A DNA stretch of 46,781 nucleotides, taken from assembly GCF_019683595.1 (NCBI RefSeq), contig NZ_JADGHZ010000007.1, positions 1-46,781 on the forward strand, written 5' to 3'. The notes beneath the pieces were generated by a model. The model saw nothing but the letters and a program-made list of their open reading frames with translations, had not been told where the DNA came from and ran no database searches. Made by a program: the position numbers and the translations under genes. Below, piece by piece: positions 9,144-17,106 of this stretch; within the stretch, counting starts at the first letter, position 1; each line of letters starts with the position of its first letter. The DNA comes from Sphaerobacter sp. GTDB lineage: Bacteria; Chloroflexota; Chloroflexia; Thermomicrobiales; Thermomicrobiaceae.

Positions 9144-10580
9144 CTAGCCCTCGAAGGGCCGGAACGTCTGGGGCGAGAGCTCGTCGGCTGAGCGGCCGGC
9201 CCAGTCGCCCGGGCCCATCTCGGCCCACATGCGCTCACCGGCGAATTGCAGCGCCTGGCAGGCTTTCCGCTCGTCACACGTGAGGACCTTGCCGTCGCGC
9301 TGCACCCACTGGCCGTCGATCATCACGTGGCGCAGGTCCTCGGGCGTCGCGCTGTAGACCAGGTTCTTGATCGGATCCCGCACCGGAACCATGAACAGCG
9401 TGTCGAGGCTCCAGAAGAGCAGGTCGGCCTTTGCCCCCGGGGCGATCCGCCCCAGGTCATCCCGCTGGAGCATCTTGGCGGCGTTCAGGGTGGCGGCATT
9501 GAACACGTCGGCGGCGGTGGCTTTCTGGGTGTCCCGCGCCATGATCTTGCCGATCACTGCGGTCCAACGCAGCGCCTCGATCATCGACTGCGGCGCGGTG
9601 TCCGTGCCGAGGCACATGTTGACCCCGGCCTCGAGGTAGCGGGGGAACGATTCCATGGCGATGCCGCGGCGGGCGAAGACCCACACGCAGTGCGCTACCG
9701 AGGCGCCGTGCCGGGCCAGGATCGAGAGGTCATCCCCGGCAAACTGCACCCAACTGCTCCCCGCGATGAGGATGACGTGGCCGAGGATGCAGCGTTCGCT
9801 CAGGAAACCGATCTGCTCCAGCCACTCGACCGGCGTCAGCCCATGGCGCTGCACCATCTCATCGAACTCAAACACCGACTGGCTCACGTGCAGCGCCAGC
9901 GGAACGCCCATGCTGTCCGACGCCTCGCGACTCAGACGCAGCAGCTCTTCGGTGCAGGTGTCGACCTGGGCCGGGGAGAGGAAACCTTTGATGCGACCGT
10001 TCGCTCGACCGTCGATGCGCTCGATGAACTCGACCGCGCGCCGGAAGCCCTCCAGGCCGGCCTCTTCGTTCCACTCGTACTCGACGCGTTTGCCGTCCCG
10101 AGTCAACCAGCGTCCGGAGCGATAGGCGTTGGCGATGTAGGCGCGGAGTCCCGCCCGCTCTGCCGCGTCGGCGACGTAGTCGCCGATCCCACCGATCTCC
10201 ATGACCGTCGTCGTGCCGGTCCGGATCAGCTCGACCATCGAGTAGTCGACCGAGGCCTCGCGCCCCTCCGGGTCGATGGCCGCCCCGCGGACCGGGAGCA
10301 TCTCGACCAACCCCGACATGGCGAACTGCCGGCGCCCGCGGTCCTCGATGAAGGACTTGTCCAGGGGAGATTCGGACAGGTGCGTGTGGGTGTTGATGAA
10401 CCCGGGCGTCACGAGTTGACCGCGCGCGTCGACCACCTGATTCACCGTCCCGTCGAACCGGCGGCCGACGTAGAGGATCTCATTCCCTTCGATGACGATG
10501 CAGCCGTCTCTGAGGATACGGTGCTCGCCGTCCTGATACGCGACGATCAATCCCCCGTCGATCCGAATGCGATCCGCCAT
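9144..10580 (-). CDS. TrzA/AtzA-like metal-dependent amidohydrolase
   Basis: Cytoplasmic amidohydrolase-superfamily enzyme (478 residues) of the chlorohydrolase/adenosine- and guanine-deaminase-like branch, which removes amino or halide groups or opens cyclic amides. The N-terminal composite-barrel strand is followed by the metal motif VTPGFINTHTHL (His65, His67). Later come ALHVSQS (metal-ligand region), CILGHV and HCVW (catalytic His region) and LGTDTAP (conserved Asp). ATG 10580 has GAGGGGATGGGGA just upstream. Between the binding protein and permeases of an ABC importer, it probably processes the imported compound. The real substrate is not deducible; s-triazine, creatinine-like or nucleobase-like substrates are all possible. 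Confidence 0.88.
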   Translation of the reverse strand: MADRIRIDGGLIVAYQDGEHRILRDGCIVIEGNEILYVGRRFDGTVNQVVDARGQLVTPGFINTHTHLSESPLDKSFIEDRGRRQFAMSGLVEMLPVRGAAIDPEGREASVDYSMVELIRTGTTTVMEIGGIGDYVADAAERAGLRAYIANAYRSGRWLTRDGKRVEYEWNEEAGLEGFRRAVEFIERIDGRANGRIKGFLSPAQVDTCTEELLRLSREASDSMGVPLALHVSQSVFEFDEMVQRHGLTPVEWLEQIGFLSERCILGHVILIAGSSWVQFAGDDLSILARHGASVAHCVWVFARRGIAMESFPRYLEAGVNMCLGTDTAPQSMIEALRWTAVIGKIMARDTQKATAADVFNAATLNAAKMLQRDDLGRIAPGAKADLLFWSLDTLFMVPVRDPIKNLVYSATPEDLRHVMIDGQWVQRDGKVLTCDERKACQALQFAGERMWAEMGPGDWAGRSADELSPQTFRPFEG

Positions 10581-10647
10581 TCCCCATCCCCTCGCGCTCT
10601 ATCGCGGCCCGCGGGCGGAGTCCGCCGCGCGAGCCGCTGATTCATAG

Positions 10648-12423
10648 CTACTGCTCGACCCACGTATCCATCAGCTTATAGATGCCGTGGATATTGTGGA
10701 AGGTTGTGCCCTTGGTCTTGTCGTCCCAGGCGAAGATCCACTTGAGATGCTGGATCGGGATGACGACGGCCTGCTCCAGGAGATAGAGCTCCATCTCCTG
10801 GAAGGTCTTGATGCGCTCATCTTCGTCGGTCGTCGTCTGACTCTTCTCGAACAACTCGTCGAACTTCGGATCGCTCCAAAAGGTCGTGTTCGGGGATGGG
10901 ATCGAATCGGTGATGAAGAAATACATGTGGTCCGCGCTGGAGTAGATCATCGGGATGAACCGCGCGTCGTGCTCGCCGGCCTTGGTCGCGTCGTCGTAGC
11001 CCGCCGCCTCCAGTCGCCGAACCTGCATGTCGATACCGATCTCGCGGAGCTGCGCCTGCACCGCCTGGTTGATCTGCTCGTTCAGCTCCGTCGTCAGGTA
11101 CAGCGTGAATGAGAGCGGCTTCCCATCCTTCACCCGGATGCCGTCGGGGCCGAGGGTCCAGCCCGACTCCTCGAGCAGTTGGACCGCCTTGTCGGGGTTG
11201 TATTCAACGAGGGGCCGGGTCTGCTCGCGCGGCGCGGCGCCGACGACCTCTGGGTGGAGATAGCCCTCTGCCGGGTCGGCCTGCCCGTGCATCACGAATT
11301 GGGTGATCTCCTCGCGGTTGATCCCGTGCATGATCGCCTTCCGGACGTTGATGTCCTGGAAGAGCTCGCGCTGCATGTTGAAGCCGATGTGGTTGGAGGA
11401 GAGGCGCGGGAAGGACGCCACGGTCACTCCCGGAATATCCGACAGGCGCTGGACATCCCGGGCCGCGACCTCGATGTTCATGTTGGCCTCGCCCGTCTCG
11501 ATCAACGCCGAGCGGGAGGCTTCCTCCGGCACTACCTTGAAGATGATGCGCTCAGGGTATGCGGGTCCCGTGTTCGAGTAGATCGGGGACCCCCAGGTGT
11601 AGTCCTCATTCCGCACCAGGGTGATGTGGTCGTCCTTGACCCACTCTTCAAGCTTGAAGGGGCCGGTACCGTCCACACCGACGACACCGTAGTCGTCGCC
11701 CAACTCCTCGACCTTCTTCATGTTCGGGATCGAGCCATAGGCCCACTCGGTCTGGCTGATGTTGTTCAAGAACACCAGCGTGGGCGACTTCAACGTGAAC
11801 ACCACGGTGTAGTCGTCCGGGGCCTCGACCGAATCCAGGAGGGCGATCTTGGCGCTGGTAGGCATCTCCTTCCAGCGCTGGAAGTGATCGACGACGTGTG
11901 CGCTGGTGAAAGGCTCCCCGGAGTGGAAACGCACGTCTTGCCGCAGGTGGAACGTCCAGACGGTCCCGTCATCGGACGATTCCCACGACTCCGCGAGCGC
12001 GGGATAGATCTTGCCGTCGAAACCATGGATGACCAGCGCGTCGTAGATGAGGAAGTTGGTCGCGATGTCCGCCAGCCCACTGTTCATGCCCGGATGCAGG
12101 TTGAGCGGATCCGTCGCGCGCACGATCGTGAGCGTTCCGCCTGGCGTTGCTTCACCGCCTGGCTCGGCGGTGACGGCAGCGGCGCCTGGGGTGCCGGCTG
12201 CCGGGGTTTCGCCACCCCCGGATGCGGCGCTGGTCGCCGTACCCTGCGGAGCGTCGGATCCTTCGTCGCCTCCACCGCAGGCGAAGGTCACCCCGGCGGC
12301 GGACAGCATCGTCGCCATCAGGCCGAGCTTGCCGCCATAGCGCAACAGGTCACGGCGGGTGACTGGGATCACCCACGTCCGGTCAGACTCCTTCAGAGGC
12401 TGCTGCCGATGGTCCGCGGTCAT
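10648..12423 (-). CDS. Peptide-type ABC substrate-binding lipoprotein (SBP family 5)
   Basis: Extracytoplasmic solute-binding protein of the DppA/OppA class, 591 residues from ATG 12423 (GGAGAGGG upstream). The N-terminus has a twin-arginine-like motif (TRRDLLRYGG, about residues 22-31) followed by a hydrophobic stretch and a lipobox ending in Cys (VTFAC), so the protein is probably Tat-exported and lipid-anchored. A low-complexity Gly/Ala/Thr linker follows, then the family-5 fold: TLTIVRATDPLNLHPG, PALAESWESSDDGTVWTFHLR and RAIMHGINREEI-type segments. It heads the transport part of the operon, directly downstream of the GntR regulator. The ligand is not known; family members bind peptides, opines, nickel chelates or sugars. 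Confidence 0.92.
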   Translation of the reverse strand: MTADHRQQPLKESDRTWVIPVTRRDLLRYGGKLGLMATMLSAAGVTFACGGGDEGSDAPQGTATSAASGGGETPAAGTPGAAAVTAEPGGEATPGGTLTIVRATDPLNLHPGMNSGLADIATNFLIYDALVIHGFDGKIYPALAESWESSDDGTVWTFHLRQDVRFHSGEPFTSAHVVDHFQRWKEMPTSAKIALLDSVEAPDDYTVVFTLKSPTLVFLNNISQTEWAYGSIPNMKKVEELGDDYGVVGVDGTGPFKLEEWVKDDHITLVRNEDYTWGSPIYSNTGPAYPERIIFKVVPEEASRSALIETGEANMNIEVAARDVQRLSDIPGVTVASFPRLSSNHIGFNMQRELFQDINVRKAIMHGINREEITQFVMHGQADPAEGYLHPEVVGAAPREQTRPLVEYNPDKAVQLLEESGWTLGPDGIRVKDGKPLSFTLYLTTELNEQINQAVQAQLREIGIDMQVRRLEAAGYDDATKAGEHDARFIPMIYSSADHMYFFITDSIPSPNTTFWSDPKFDELFEKSQTTTDEDERIKTFQEMELYLLEQAVVIPIQHLKWIFAWDDKTKGTTFHNIHGIYKLMDTWVEQ

Positions 12424-12478
12424 GAAACCCTCTCCTTCGCGATCACTCATCTCCACCCTCGCTGCCGCGCTGGACGGA

Positions 12479-13153
12479 TCACGTGAACAGTCCCTGACGT
12501 CTCCCCTCCTGAATCAGTCGTTCGCCGGCTGACACGATGTGCTCCCGGATGGCGGCGCGCGCCTCGGCAGGATCCCCGCTGAGGAGCGCGTCGAGCAGCA
12601 GTTGATGCCGCGCGACGATGTCCTCACTCAGGGGGTAGATCACCGGGAAGAGCGTGACGTACTGGACCTGAAGTAAGTTCTGCACTTGGCGCCAGAAGTG
12701 CAGGAGCAGCGCGTGATGCGAGGCCTGCACCAGGGCGCGGTGGAAGCCGGCATCAGCCTCGAAGACCGCCGCCTTGTTTCGCTCCTCCGCAGCCTCGGCC
12801 ATCTCCTGGAGCCGTTCACGCAACCGTTCGATATCCGCCTCGGTTGCCTGGTCGATGGCCAGTTCCATGGCGAACTCTTCGAGGACCGAACGCAGGGTGT
12901 AGAACTCCGACAGCTCTGCCCTCGTGAGCCGGGCGACGAACACGCCCTTGTTGGGGATCCGGGTGACCAACCCCTCCTGTTGCAAGGCCATGAGCGCCTC
13001 GCGGACGGGGGCGCGCGAGACCTCCATCTGCTCCGCAATCTTCCCCTCGTAAATGCGTTCTCCTGCTGGCAACGCTCCCCGGAGGATCGCGGAGCGCAGA
13101 TCGCGGAGTACGCGCTCACGCAGTGATGTCCGCTTGTGCGGAGTAAAGACCAT
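12479..13153 (-). CDS. GntR-family regulator, FadR/FCD subfamily
   Basis: DNA-binding repressor or activator of 224 residues. Residues 7-75 form the winged helix-turn-helix (SLRERVLRDLRSAILRGAL ... MEVSRAPVREALMALQQEGL), and the rest is an all-helical FCD ligand-binding domain with metal-binding-type residues (DAGFHRALVQASHH, REHIVSAGERL). ATG 13153 is chosen. It is transcribed divergently from the M20 amidohydrolase and upstream of the binding-protein gene, so it probably senses the imported compound or its hydrolysis product and controls both directions. The ligand is unknown. Confidence 0.93.
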   Translation of the reverse strand: MVFTPHKRTSLRERVLRDLRSAILRGALPAGERIYEGKIAEQMEVSRAPVREALMALQQEGLVTRIPNKGVFVARLTRAELSEFYTLRSVLEEFAMELAIDQATEADIERLRERLQEMAEAAEERNKAAVFEADAGFHRALVQASHHALLLHFWRQVQNLLQVQYVTLFPVIYPLSEDIVARHQLLLDALLSGDPAEARAAIREHIVSAGERLIQEGRRQGLFT

Positions 13154-13267
13154 CTTGGCCTCTTGGCCCCTTCGTCACGTATGCTGTAGGATGTATAAAG
13201 TCGACACAACACTAGCAGAGCCGTAAGTCCCTGTCAATGGGCGGGCGAGTGCAGCGAGGGGGTATGC
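13154..13267. promoter_or_regulatory. Divergent control region of GntR regulator and M20 hydrolase
   Basis: This AT-richer 114-base spacer contains a TATAAA -10-like hexamer at 13194-13199 for the plus-strand gene. An imperfect inverted repeat, TGTAT-N7-ACACA (13192-13208), encloses a GTCGAC core and is a plausible operator for the FCD-type GntR protein. Both assignments are tentative. Confidence 0.35.
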
Positions 13268-14866
13268 ATGGCTGAGCGTTACCGCGAAAAGGCCCATGCG
13301 ATAGAGTGGGTCGATGCCAACGCGGAGAGATTGTCCGAATTCCACCTCGAGATCTGGAACTACGCGGAACCAGCCTGGCGAGAGTACAAGTCCGCGCGGG
13401 CGTATTGCGAGTTGCTGCGCAGCGAGGGCTTCGAAGTGGAGGAGGGCTCCGGCGACATGCCGACCGCCTTCGTCGCCCGGTTCGGCGACGGTGGCCCGGT
13501 GCTCGGCGCGTATGCGGAGTACGACGCAGTCCCCGGTAACTCGCAGCAGCCGGTGCCATACCGGGCGCCGCGCGAAGGGTTGCACCCGTGGGCCGCGGGC
13601 CACACCGATCCGCACTCGATGCTCGGCGTGGCGGGGTTGACCGGGATGCTGGCCGCCAAGGCGGCGATGGAGAAGTACGGGATCAAAGGCACGCTCGTCT
13701 TCTTCGGCGAGCCCGCCGAAAAGGTGTGCGGCTCAAAGCCCATCCACGCCGCGAAGGGCTACTACGACGGATTCGACGCCTTCATCGCCTACCACCCCTG
13801 GCCGCAGAACACGGTCGAGTGGGATACCCACTTCGGCGCCTACTGGAGTTGCGTGTTCACCTTCGAGTGTGTTGAGCCGGAAGCGTGGGCGGATCGGTCG
13901 CTCCTCCCGGCAGAGGCTGGCCCTCGGGCGGTGCCGCGCTGCCCGGGCGCGATCGACGCGCTCTGCTTGATGTACACCACCACCAAGTACACCAAGGAGG
14001 CGATGTTCCCGCACACCGGTAGCTGGACCATCAATGAGTTCATCCTGGCTGCCGGCGACGCGACGGCCGACAACCTTCCGCCGCGGTTCAGCCAGATTCA
14101 ATACGCGTGGCGGTCCCCCTCGCTTGGCCTGCAGGAACAGATCTACCGCATTCTGGAAAACAATGCCCGCCATGCCGCTGCTGCGACCGGGTGCGAAGTG
14201 TCGGTGCAGTGGGTCTCCAAGACCCGGGTGGGCCTGCCGAACCACGCGATGGCCGACCTGACCTACCGGAATCTGGAGCTCGTGGGTCCACCCAAGCTGA
14301 GCGAAGCCGCCCGGGAGTTCGGCCGCGCCATCCAAGAGAATCTCGGACTCGAGCCCATGGCCAACCCATTCCCTGACGAGGTCGAGCAACTGCTCCCGCC
14401 GCAGGAGTACGAGGAGCGCGTGCGACACGGCCTCCCGGCGTGGCAGCACCACATCGGCGCGGACGACTACGTGGAATACATGTGGCACGCACCCACAGTG
14501 CGGCTGCTGACCGGTCGCCCTCGCCTGCGGCCGCCGCATGCGCAGTACCAGTACCCGAACTGGACCTATCTGGCGCTGGGTGGGCGGTCGGAGGTTGTGG
14601 ATCCGGGCATGTTCGTCGCGGGCAAGACCATCGCGGCGACGCTGCTGGATCTGCTGACCCGGCCCGACGAGCTCCAACGCGCCAAGGCAGAGTTCATCGA
14701 GCGCACCGGCGGCGGCGTCGGCGGCTCCAAGTGGGTACCCCCGCTGCTGCCGCGGGACTTCATCCCGCCGATCGATCTGCGCTGGCCCGAGTACATCCGC
14801 ACCGAACGCGGTGAGGAGTGGACCCTGCCGACCCCGATCCCGAACGCGGCTCAGAAACTCACCTGA
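13268..14866 (+). CDS. M20-family amidohydrolase (AbgB-like)
   Basis: Predicted cytoplasmic zinc amidohydrolase of the M20 peptidase/aminoacylase clan, 532 residues, resembling p-aminobenzoyl-glutamate utilisation protein B. ATG 13268 follows GAGGGGG; another ATG at 13264 is out of frame. Visible metal-site features are VLGAYAEYDAVPG (residues 78-90), GHTDPHSMLG (111-120) and FFGEPAEK (145-152), where Glu151 would be the catalytic base, plus His176. The usual second glutamate of the PAEE motif is Lys152 here. A dimerisation 'lid' domain occupies roughly residues 190-330. It is divergent from the regulator and transport operon and ends in a strong terminator. It likely hydrolyses an N-acyl or amide bond in the imported molecule. 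Confidence 0.88.
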   Translation: MAERYREKAHAIEWVDANAERLSEFHLEIWNYAEPAWREYKSARAYCELLRSEGFEVEEGSGDMPTAFVARFGDGGPVLGAYAEYDAVPGNSQQPVPYRAPREGLHPWAAGHTDPHSMLGVAGLTGMLAAKAAMEKYGIKGTLVFFGEPAEKVCGSKPIHAAKGYYDGFDAFIAYHPWPQNTVEWDTHFGAYWSCVFTFECVEPEAWADRSLLPAEAGPRAVPRCPGAIDALCLMYTTTKYTKEAMFPHTGSWTINEFILAAGDATADNLPPRFSQIQYAWRSPSLGLQEQIYRILENNARHAAAATGCEVSVQWVSKTRVGLPNHAMADLTYRNLELVGPPKLSEAAREFGRAIQENLGLEPMANPFPDEVEQLLPPQEYEERVRHGLPAWQHHIGADDYVEYMWHAPTVRLLTGRPRLRPPHAQYQYPNWTYLALGGRSEVVDPGMFVAGKTIAATLLDLLTRPDELQRAKAEFIERTGGGVGGSKWVPPLLPRDFIPPIDLRWPEYIRTERGEEWTLPTPIPNAAQKLT

Positions 14867-14877
14867 GCGTGAACGAC

Positions 14878-14920
14878 GGATCCACGCCACCGCTCATGCA
14901 GCGAGCGGTGGCGTGGATCC
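14878..14920. terminator. Bidirectional terminator, 18-bp perfect stem
   Basis: Perfect 18-base arms (14878-14895 and 14903-14920) with a 7-base ATGCAGC loop, placed between the convergent M20 hydrolase and LLM oxidoreductase genes. There is no strong U-tract, but the stem is long and symmetric, so it can act in both directions. Confidence 0.65.
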
Positions 14921-14937
14921 ACGGTACGGAGGCTCGG

Positions 14938-15810
14938 TCAGGCGCGACCGACACCCAACTCCCGTGCGATCCGCTCGATAGCGGCGATGTGGTCGCGGGG
15001 TGAGGCGAGTCCCATGCCGAGTGTGTTGATGAGCAGGTGCGTGGCACCGGCCTTTTGCCAGCGCTCGAGCTGCCAGTGCCACTCATCGGGCGTGGATTGG
15101 CCGATGGTGATGCGTGGTTCCAGGCCGAGCGTCGCGGGGTCACGGCCGGCCTCTCGGGCGTACTGGCGCACCCGCTCGACGATCTCCAGCCCTTCGTCGG
15201 TGGGCGGGAACTGTGGCTGCCAGCCATCGGCCAACCGGGCAATGCGCCGGTAGGCCGGTTCCGAGCGCCCACCCATCCAGATCGGGATCGGCCGCTGAAT
15301 CGGCAGCGGGTTGATGCCGACGCCGGGCAGGGTGTGCCAGCGTCCCTCGTAGGTGACCACGCGTTGAGTCCAGAGCAGGCGCAGCACCTCGATCTGCTCT
15401 TCGATGCGCCGGCCGCGATTGTGGAAGTTTTCGTTCAGCGCGATGTACTCGGCCTCGTTCCAGCCCACGCCGACGCCGAGGCGGAAACGCCCGCCGGTGA
15501 GGAGATCGACCTCGGCGGCCTGCTTGGCCAGCAGGACCGTCTGCCGCTGCGGGAGCACCACCACCGTGGTCACCAGCTCCAGCTTGGTGAACCCGGCGAG
15601 CCAGCCGTAGAGGACCATCGGCTCGTGGAACAGGCTGTCGACCGTGTACGGCCCGGTCCAGCCGGGGCGCGTGCTGGTGTCGACACCGACGACGTGCTCG
15701 TAGCAGGCGAGATGGGTATAGCCCAGGCCCTCCGCCGTCTGCACGTACTCCCGGATTACGGCCGGGTCGGTGCCGATCTCGGTCTGCGGCAGGATTACCC
15801 CGATACGCAT
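14938..15810 (-). CDS. LLM-class flavin/F420-dependent oxidoreductase
   Basis: Luciferase-like monooxygenase-fold oxidoreductase of 290 residues, a TIM barrel using F420 or FMN. It begins MRIGVILPQTEIGTDP and has the family's AEGLGYTHLACYEHV, DLLTGGRFRLGVGVGWNEAEY and PIPIWMGGRSEPAYRRIARLADGW segments, matching the TIGR03619-like F420 group. ATG 15810 is preceded by GAGGTGAGCG. It is a single gene convergent with the M20 hydrolase. The substrate cannot be predicted; the cofactor call (F420 rather than FMN) is inferred from the subgroup's resemblance. Confidence 0.88.
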   Translation of the reverse strand: MRIGVILPQTEIGTDPAVIREYVQTAEGLGYTHLACYEHVVGVDTSTRPGWTGPYTVDSLFHEPMVLYGWLAGFTKLELVTTVVVLPQRQTVLLAKQAAEVDLLTGGRFRLGVGVGWNEAEYIALNENFHNRGRRIEEQIEVLRLLWTQRVVTYEGRWHTLPGVGINPLPIQRPIPIWMGGRSEPAYRRIARLADGWQPQFPPTDEGLEIVERVRQYAREAGRDPATLGLEPRITIGQSTPDEWHWQLERWQKAGATHLLINTLGMGLASPRDHIAAIERIARELGVGRA

Positions 15811-16165
15811 CGCTCACCTCACTTCGCGCTGGTCATGCCCAATATGGGTAGACGATTGAGCTCATCTCATCCTGAGCGGTCCATGTCAGCCTGAGCGCAG
15901 CGAAGGATCTCGTGCTGGGTCAGCCGCTCTGGCCGGAGATCCGTCGCTCCGCTCAGAATGGGGCCGAAACCAGGATGGCACGGAGACGTGGGATCACCCC
16001 CAAGTGGTGTCACCCATCCAGGTGCGTTCCCCTCTCAGGGAGCATAACACCGCGACGGCGGCGAAACGTCCCGCCGCGGTCGGCATTGGCCGTTCGCGTG
16101 AGGAACATGCGACAATGGAGGTAGCGCGTGTGGGGGTCGGCGCGCGCCGAACCGGGAGGAGACCA
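15811..16165. other. Intergenic region with palindromic repeat
   Basis: No gene is supported in these 355 bases. The main structure is the inverted repeat at 15891-15956, preceded by a partial related copy (ATCCTGAGCGG, near 15869-15879). The stretch ends with the ribosome-binding site of the small membrane protein. Confidence 0.5.
15891..15956. repeat. Palindromic repeat, 21-bp arms
   Basis: Arms at 15891-15911 (CTGAGCGCAGCGAAGGATCTC without its last base) and 15936-15956 are complementary at 19 of 21 positions around a 24-base centre. A truncated relative, CATCCTGAGCGG, lies just upstream. The 'CCTGAGCG-AGCGAAGGATCT' word is the kind of motif dispersed through many bacterial genomes as a REP/MITE-like element; copy number here cannot be checked from one window. 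Confidence 0.6.
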
Positions 16166-16279
16166 ATGATGCTGCGGAATTTGATGGGCCTGATGCCCTA
16201 TGTGATTCTGTTCTTCGCCATCGGCACGGTGGTGGCGCTGTTGGCGATCATCATCCTCATCGCCCAGGCCGTACCCTAG
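16166..16279 (+). CDS. Small single-span membrane protein, 37 residues
   Basis: The frame begins with two consecutive ATG codons and has a strong GGGAGGAG 6 bases upstream. The product is 37 residues: a short basic/amphipathic start (MMLRNLMGLM), then one long hydrophobic helix from about residue 11 to 34 (starting YVILFFAIGTVVALLAIII) and a short polar tail. Longer in-frame upstream starts exist but have no ribosome-binding site. It resembles no family I can name. It is too short for most gene finders, yet the Shine-Dalgarno spacing and helix suggest it is real. A role as a regulator of a membrane complex is only a guess. Confidence 0.65.
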   Translation: MMLRNLMGLMPYVILFFAIGTVVALLAIIILIAQAVP

Positions 16280-16376
16280 GAACCACGGCCGGTCGCGGCC
16301 ACATCGCATCCACCAAGCAGCCTGATCCGGGACCGGACGGGGCGTGTCGTGCCCCCGGGGATATCGTCGTACGCGG

Positions 16377-16409
16377 AAAACCGGCGCGACCAGGGGCGGT
16401 CGCGCCGGT
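16377..16409 (-). terminator. Intrinsic terminator of cold-shock gene
   Basis: Reading the minus strand: 12-base stem (ACCGGCGCGACC, loop GCCCCT, complement) followed directly by TTTTCC. It lies about 120 bases beyond the cold-shock protein stop and could also stop plus-strand readthrough from the small membrane gene. Confidence 0.7.
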
Positions 16410-16525
16410 GTGTGACGGGCAGCCCCTGACCCCTGGCCTGTCCGGCCGGCCGCGAGAGGTACGCGGTCGTATGTCGCCTGCCAGGGGGTGAGGGCGTTGA
16501 TTCGGAGAAGCCCGAGATGACCGCG

Positions 16526-16759
16526 CTACGCGTAGCGCCTGCGCCGCGGCGGGTTCATATTCGGCTCGGTCACGCGAACGTGCTCGGCCCGCGGCCCTTT
16601 GGGGCTGCTGCTGACATCGAACTCGACGCGGTCACCCTCGTTCAGTTCGCTACCCGTGATGGCGCTGCGGTGAACGAAGAGGTCGCTATCCCCGTCGTCG
16701 CGCGCGATGAACCCGTACCCCTTCTCCGGGTCGTACCATTTGACCGTACCGGTGGTCAT
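16526..16759 (-). CDS. Cold-shock domain protein (CspA family)
   Basis: Single-strand RNA/DNA-binding chaperone of 77 residues. The OB fold carries RNP1 (KGYGFI, 13-18) and RNP2 (DLFVHRSAI, 26-34), preceded by the GTVKWYDPEKG start. A basic C-terminal extension (PPRRRRYA) goes slightly beyond the usual 65-70 residues. ATG 16759 has TAGGAG 7 bases upstream. The region before it (16760 to about 16900) could hold a structured 5' leader as in other cold-shock genes, but no convincing promoter was found. An own terminator lies at 16377-16409. Confidence 0.95.
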   Translation of the reverse strand: MTTGTVKWYDPEKGYGFIARDDGDSDLFVHRSAITGSELNEGDRVEFDVSSSPKGPRAEHVRVTEPNMNPPRRRRYA

Positions 16760-17106
16760 GCGGTGCTCCTATACGTTTGCGCTCCCCTGGCATCGCTTCC
16801 CGGGGACGCTTCCTTGGGATAGACAACCCTGCTCCAGCAAGGCGAGTGCCACGGTAGCCTATCCTTCTGCCTGGTGCTAACTATCGCAGGATCTGGGCCG
16901 AGCGTTCACGCATGCGTCGCTTCATCGCGACCCGCGTTGTCGTGGCGGTCTCCGCCATCGGCGCGCTGAGGATCGGGCGCGACATCCTCAGGCGGTCACA
17001 GCGCGGGGTATGGACGACGACGGACCCCGCTTCGGAAAGAGCGTCCCTGCCGCCGCAGCGGCGGCTCCATGAACGCGCGGCGAAGGCCGCGGCGCCCGAG
17101 GGCGGA
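16760..17106. other. Intergenic region upstream of cold-shock gene
   Basis: These 347 bases probably hold the promoter and 5' leader of the cold-shock gene, but I cannot point to a convincing hexamer pair. Short open frames exist on both strands (for example minus 16881-17129 and plus from 16912), with arginine-rich, low-complexity translations and no clear ribosome-binding site, so none is called. A GCCGCCGCTGCGGCGGC palindrome lies near 17052-17068. Confidence 0.4.

Noticed and set aside
9028-9228. N-terminal extension of the DppB-like permease
   Set aside because: It overlaps the amidohydrolase gene and lacks membrane character; ATG 9027 begins the standard first helix.
11179-12486. 435-codon plus-strand frame over the binding-protein gene
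   Set aside because: Shadow of the SBP family 5 gene on the minus strand; no motif.
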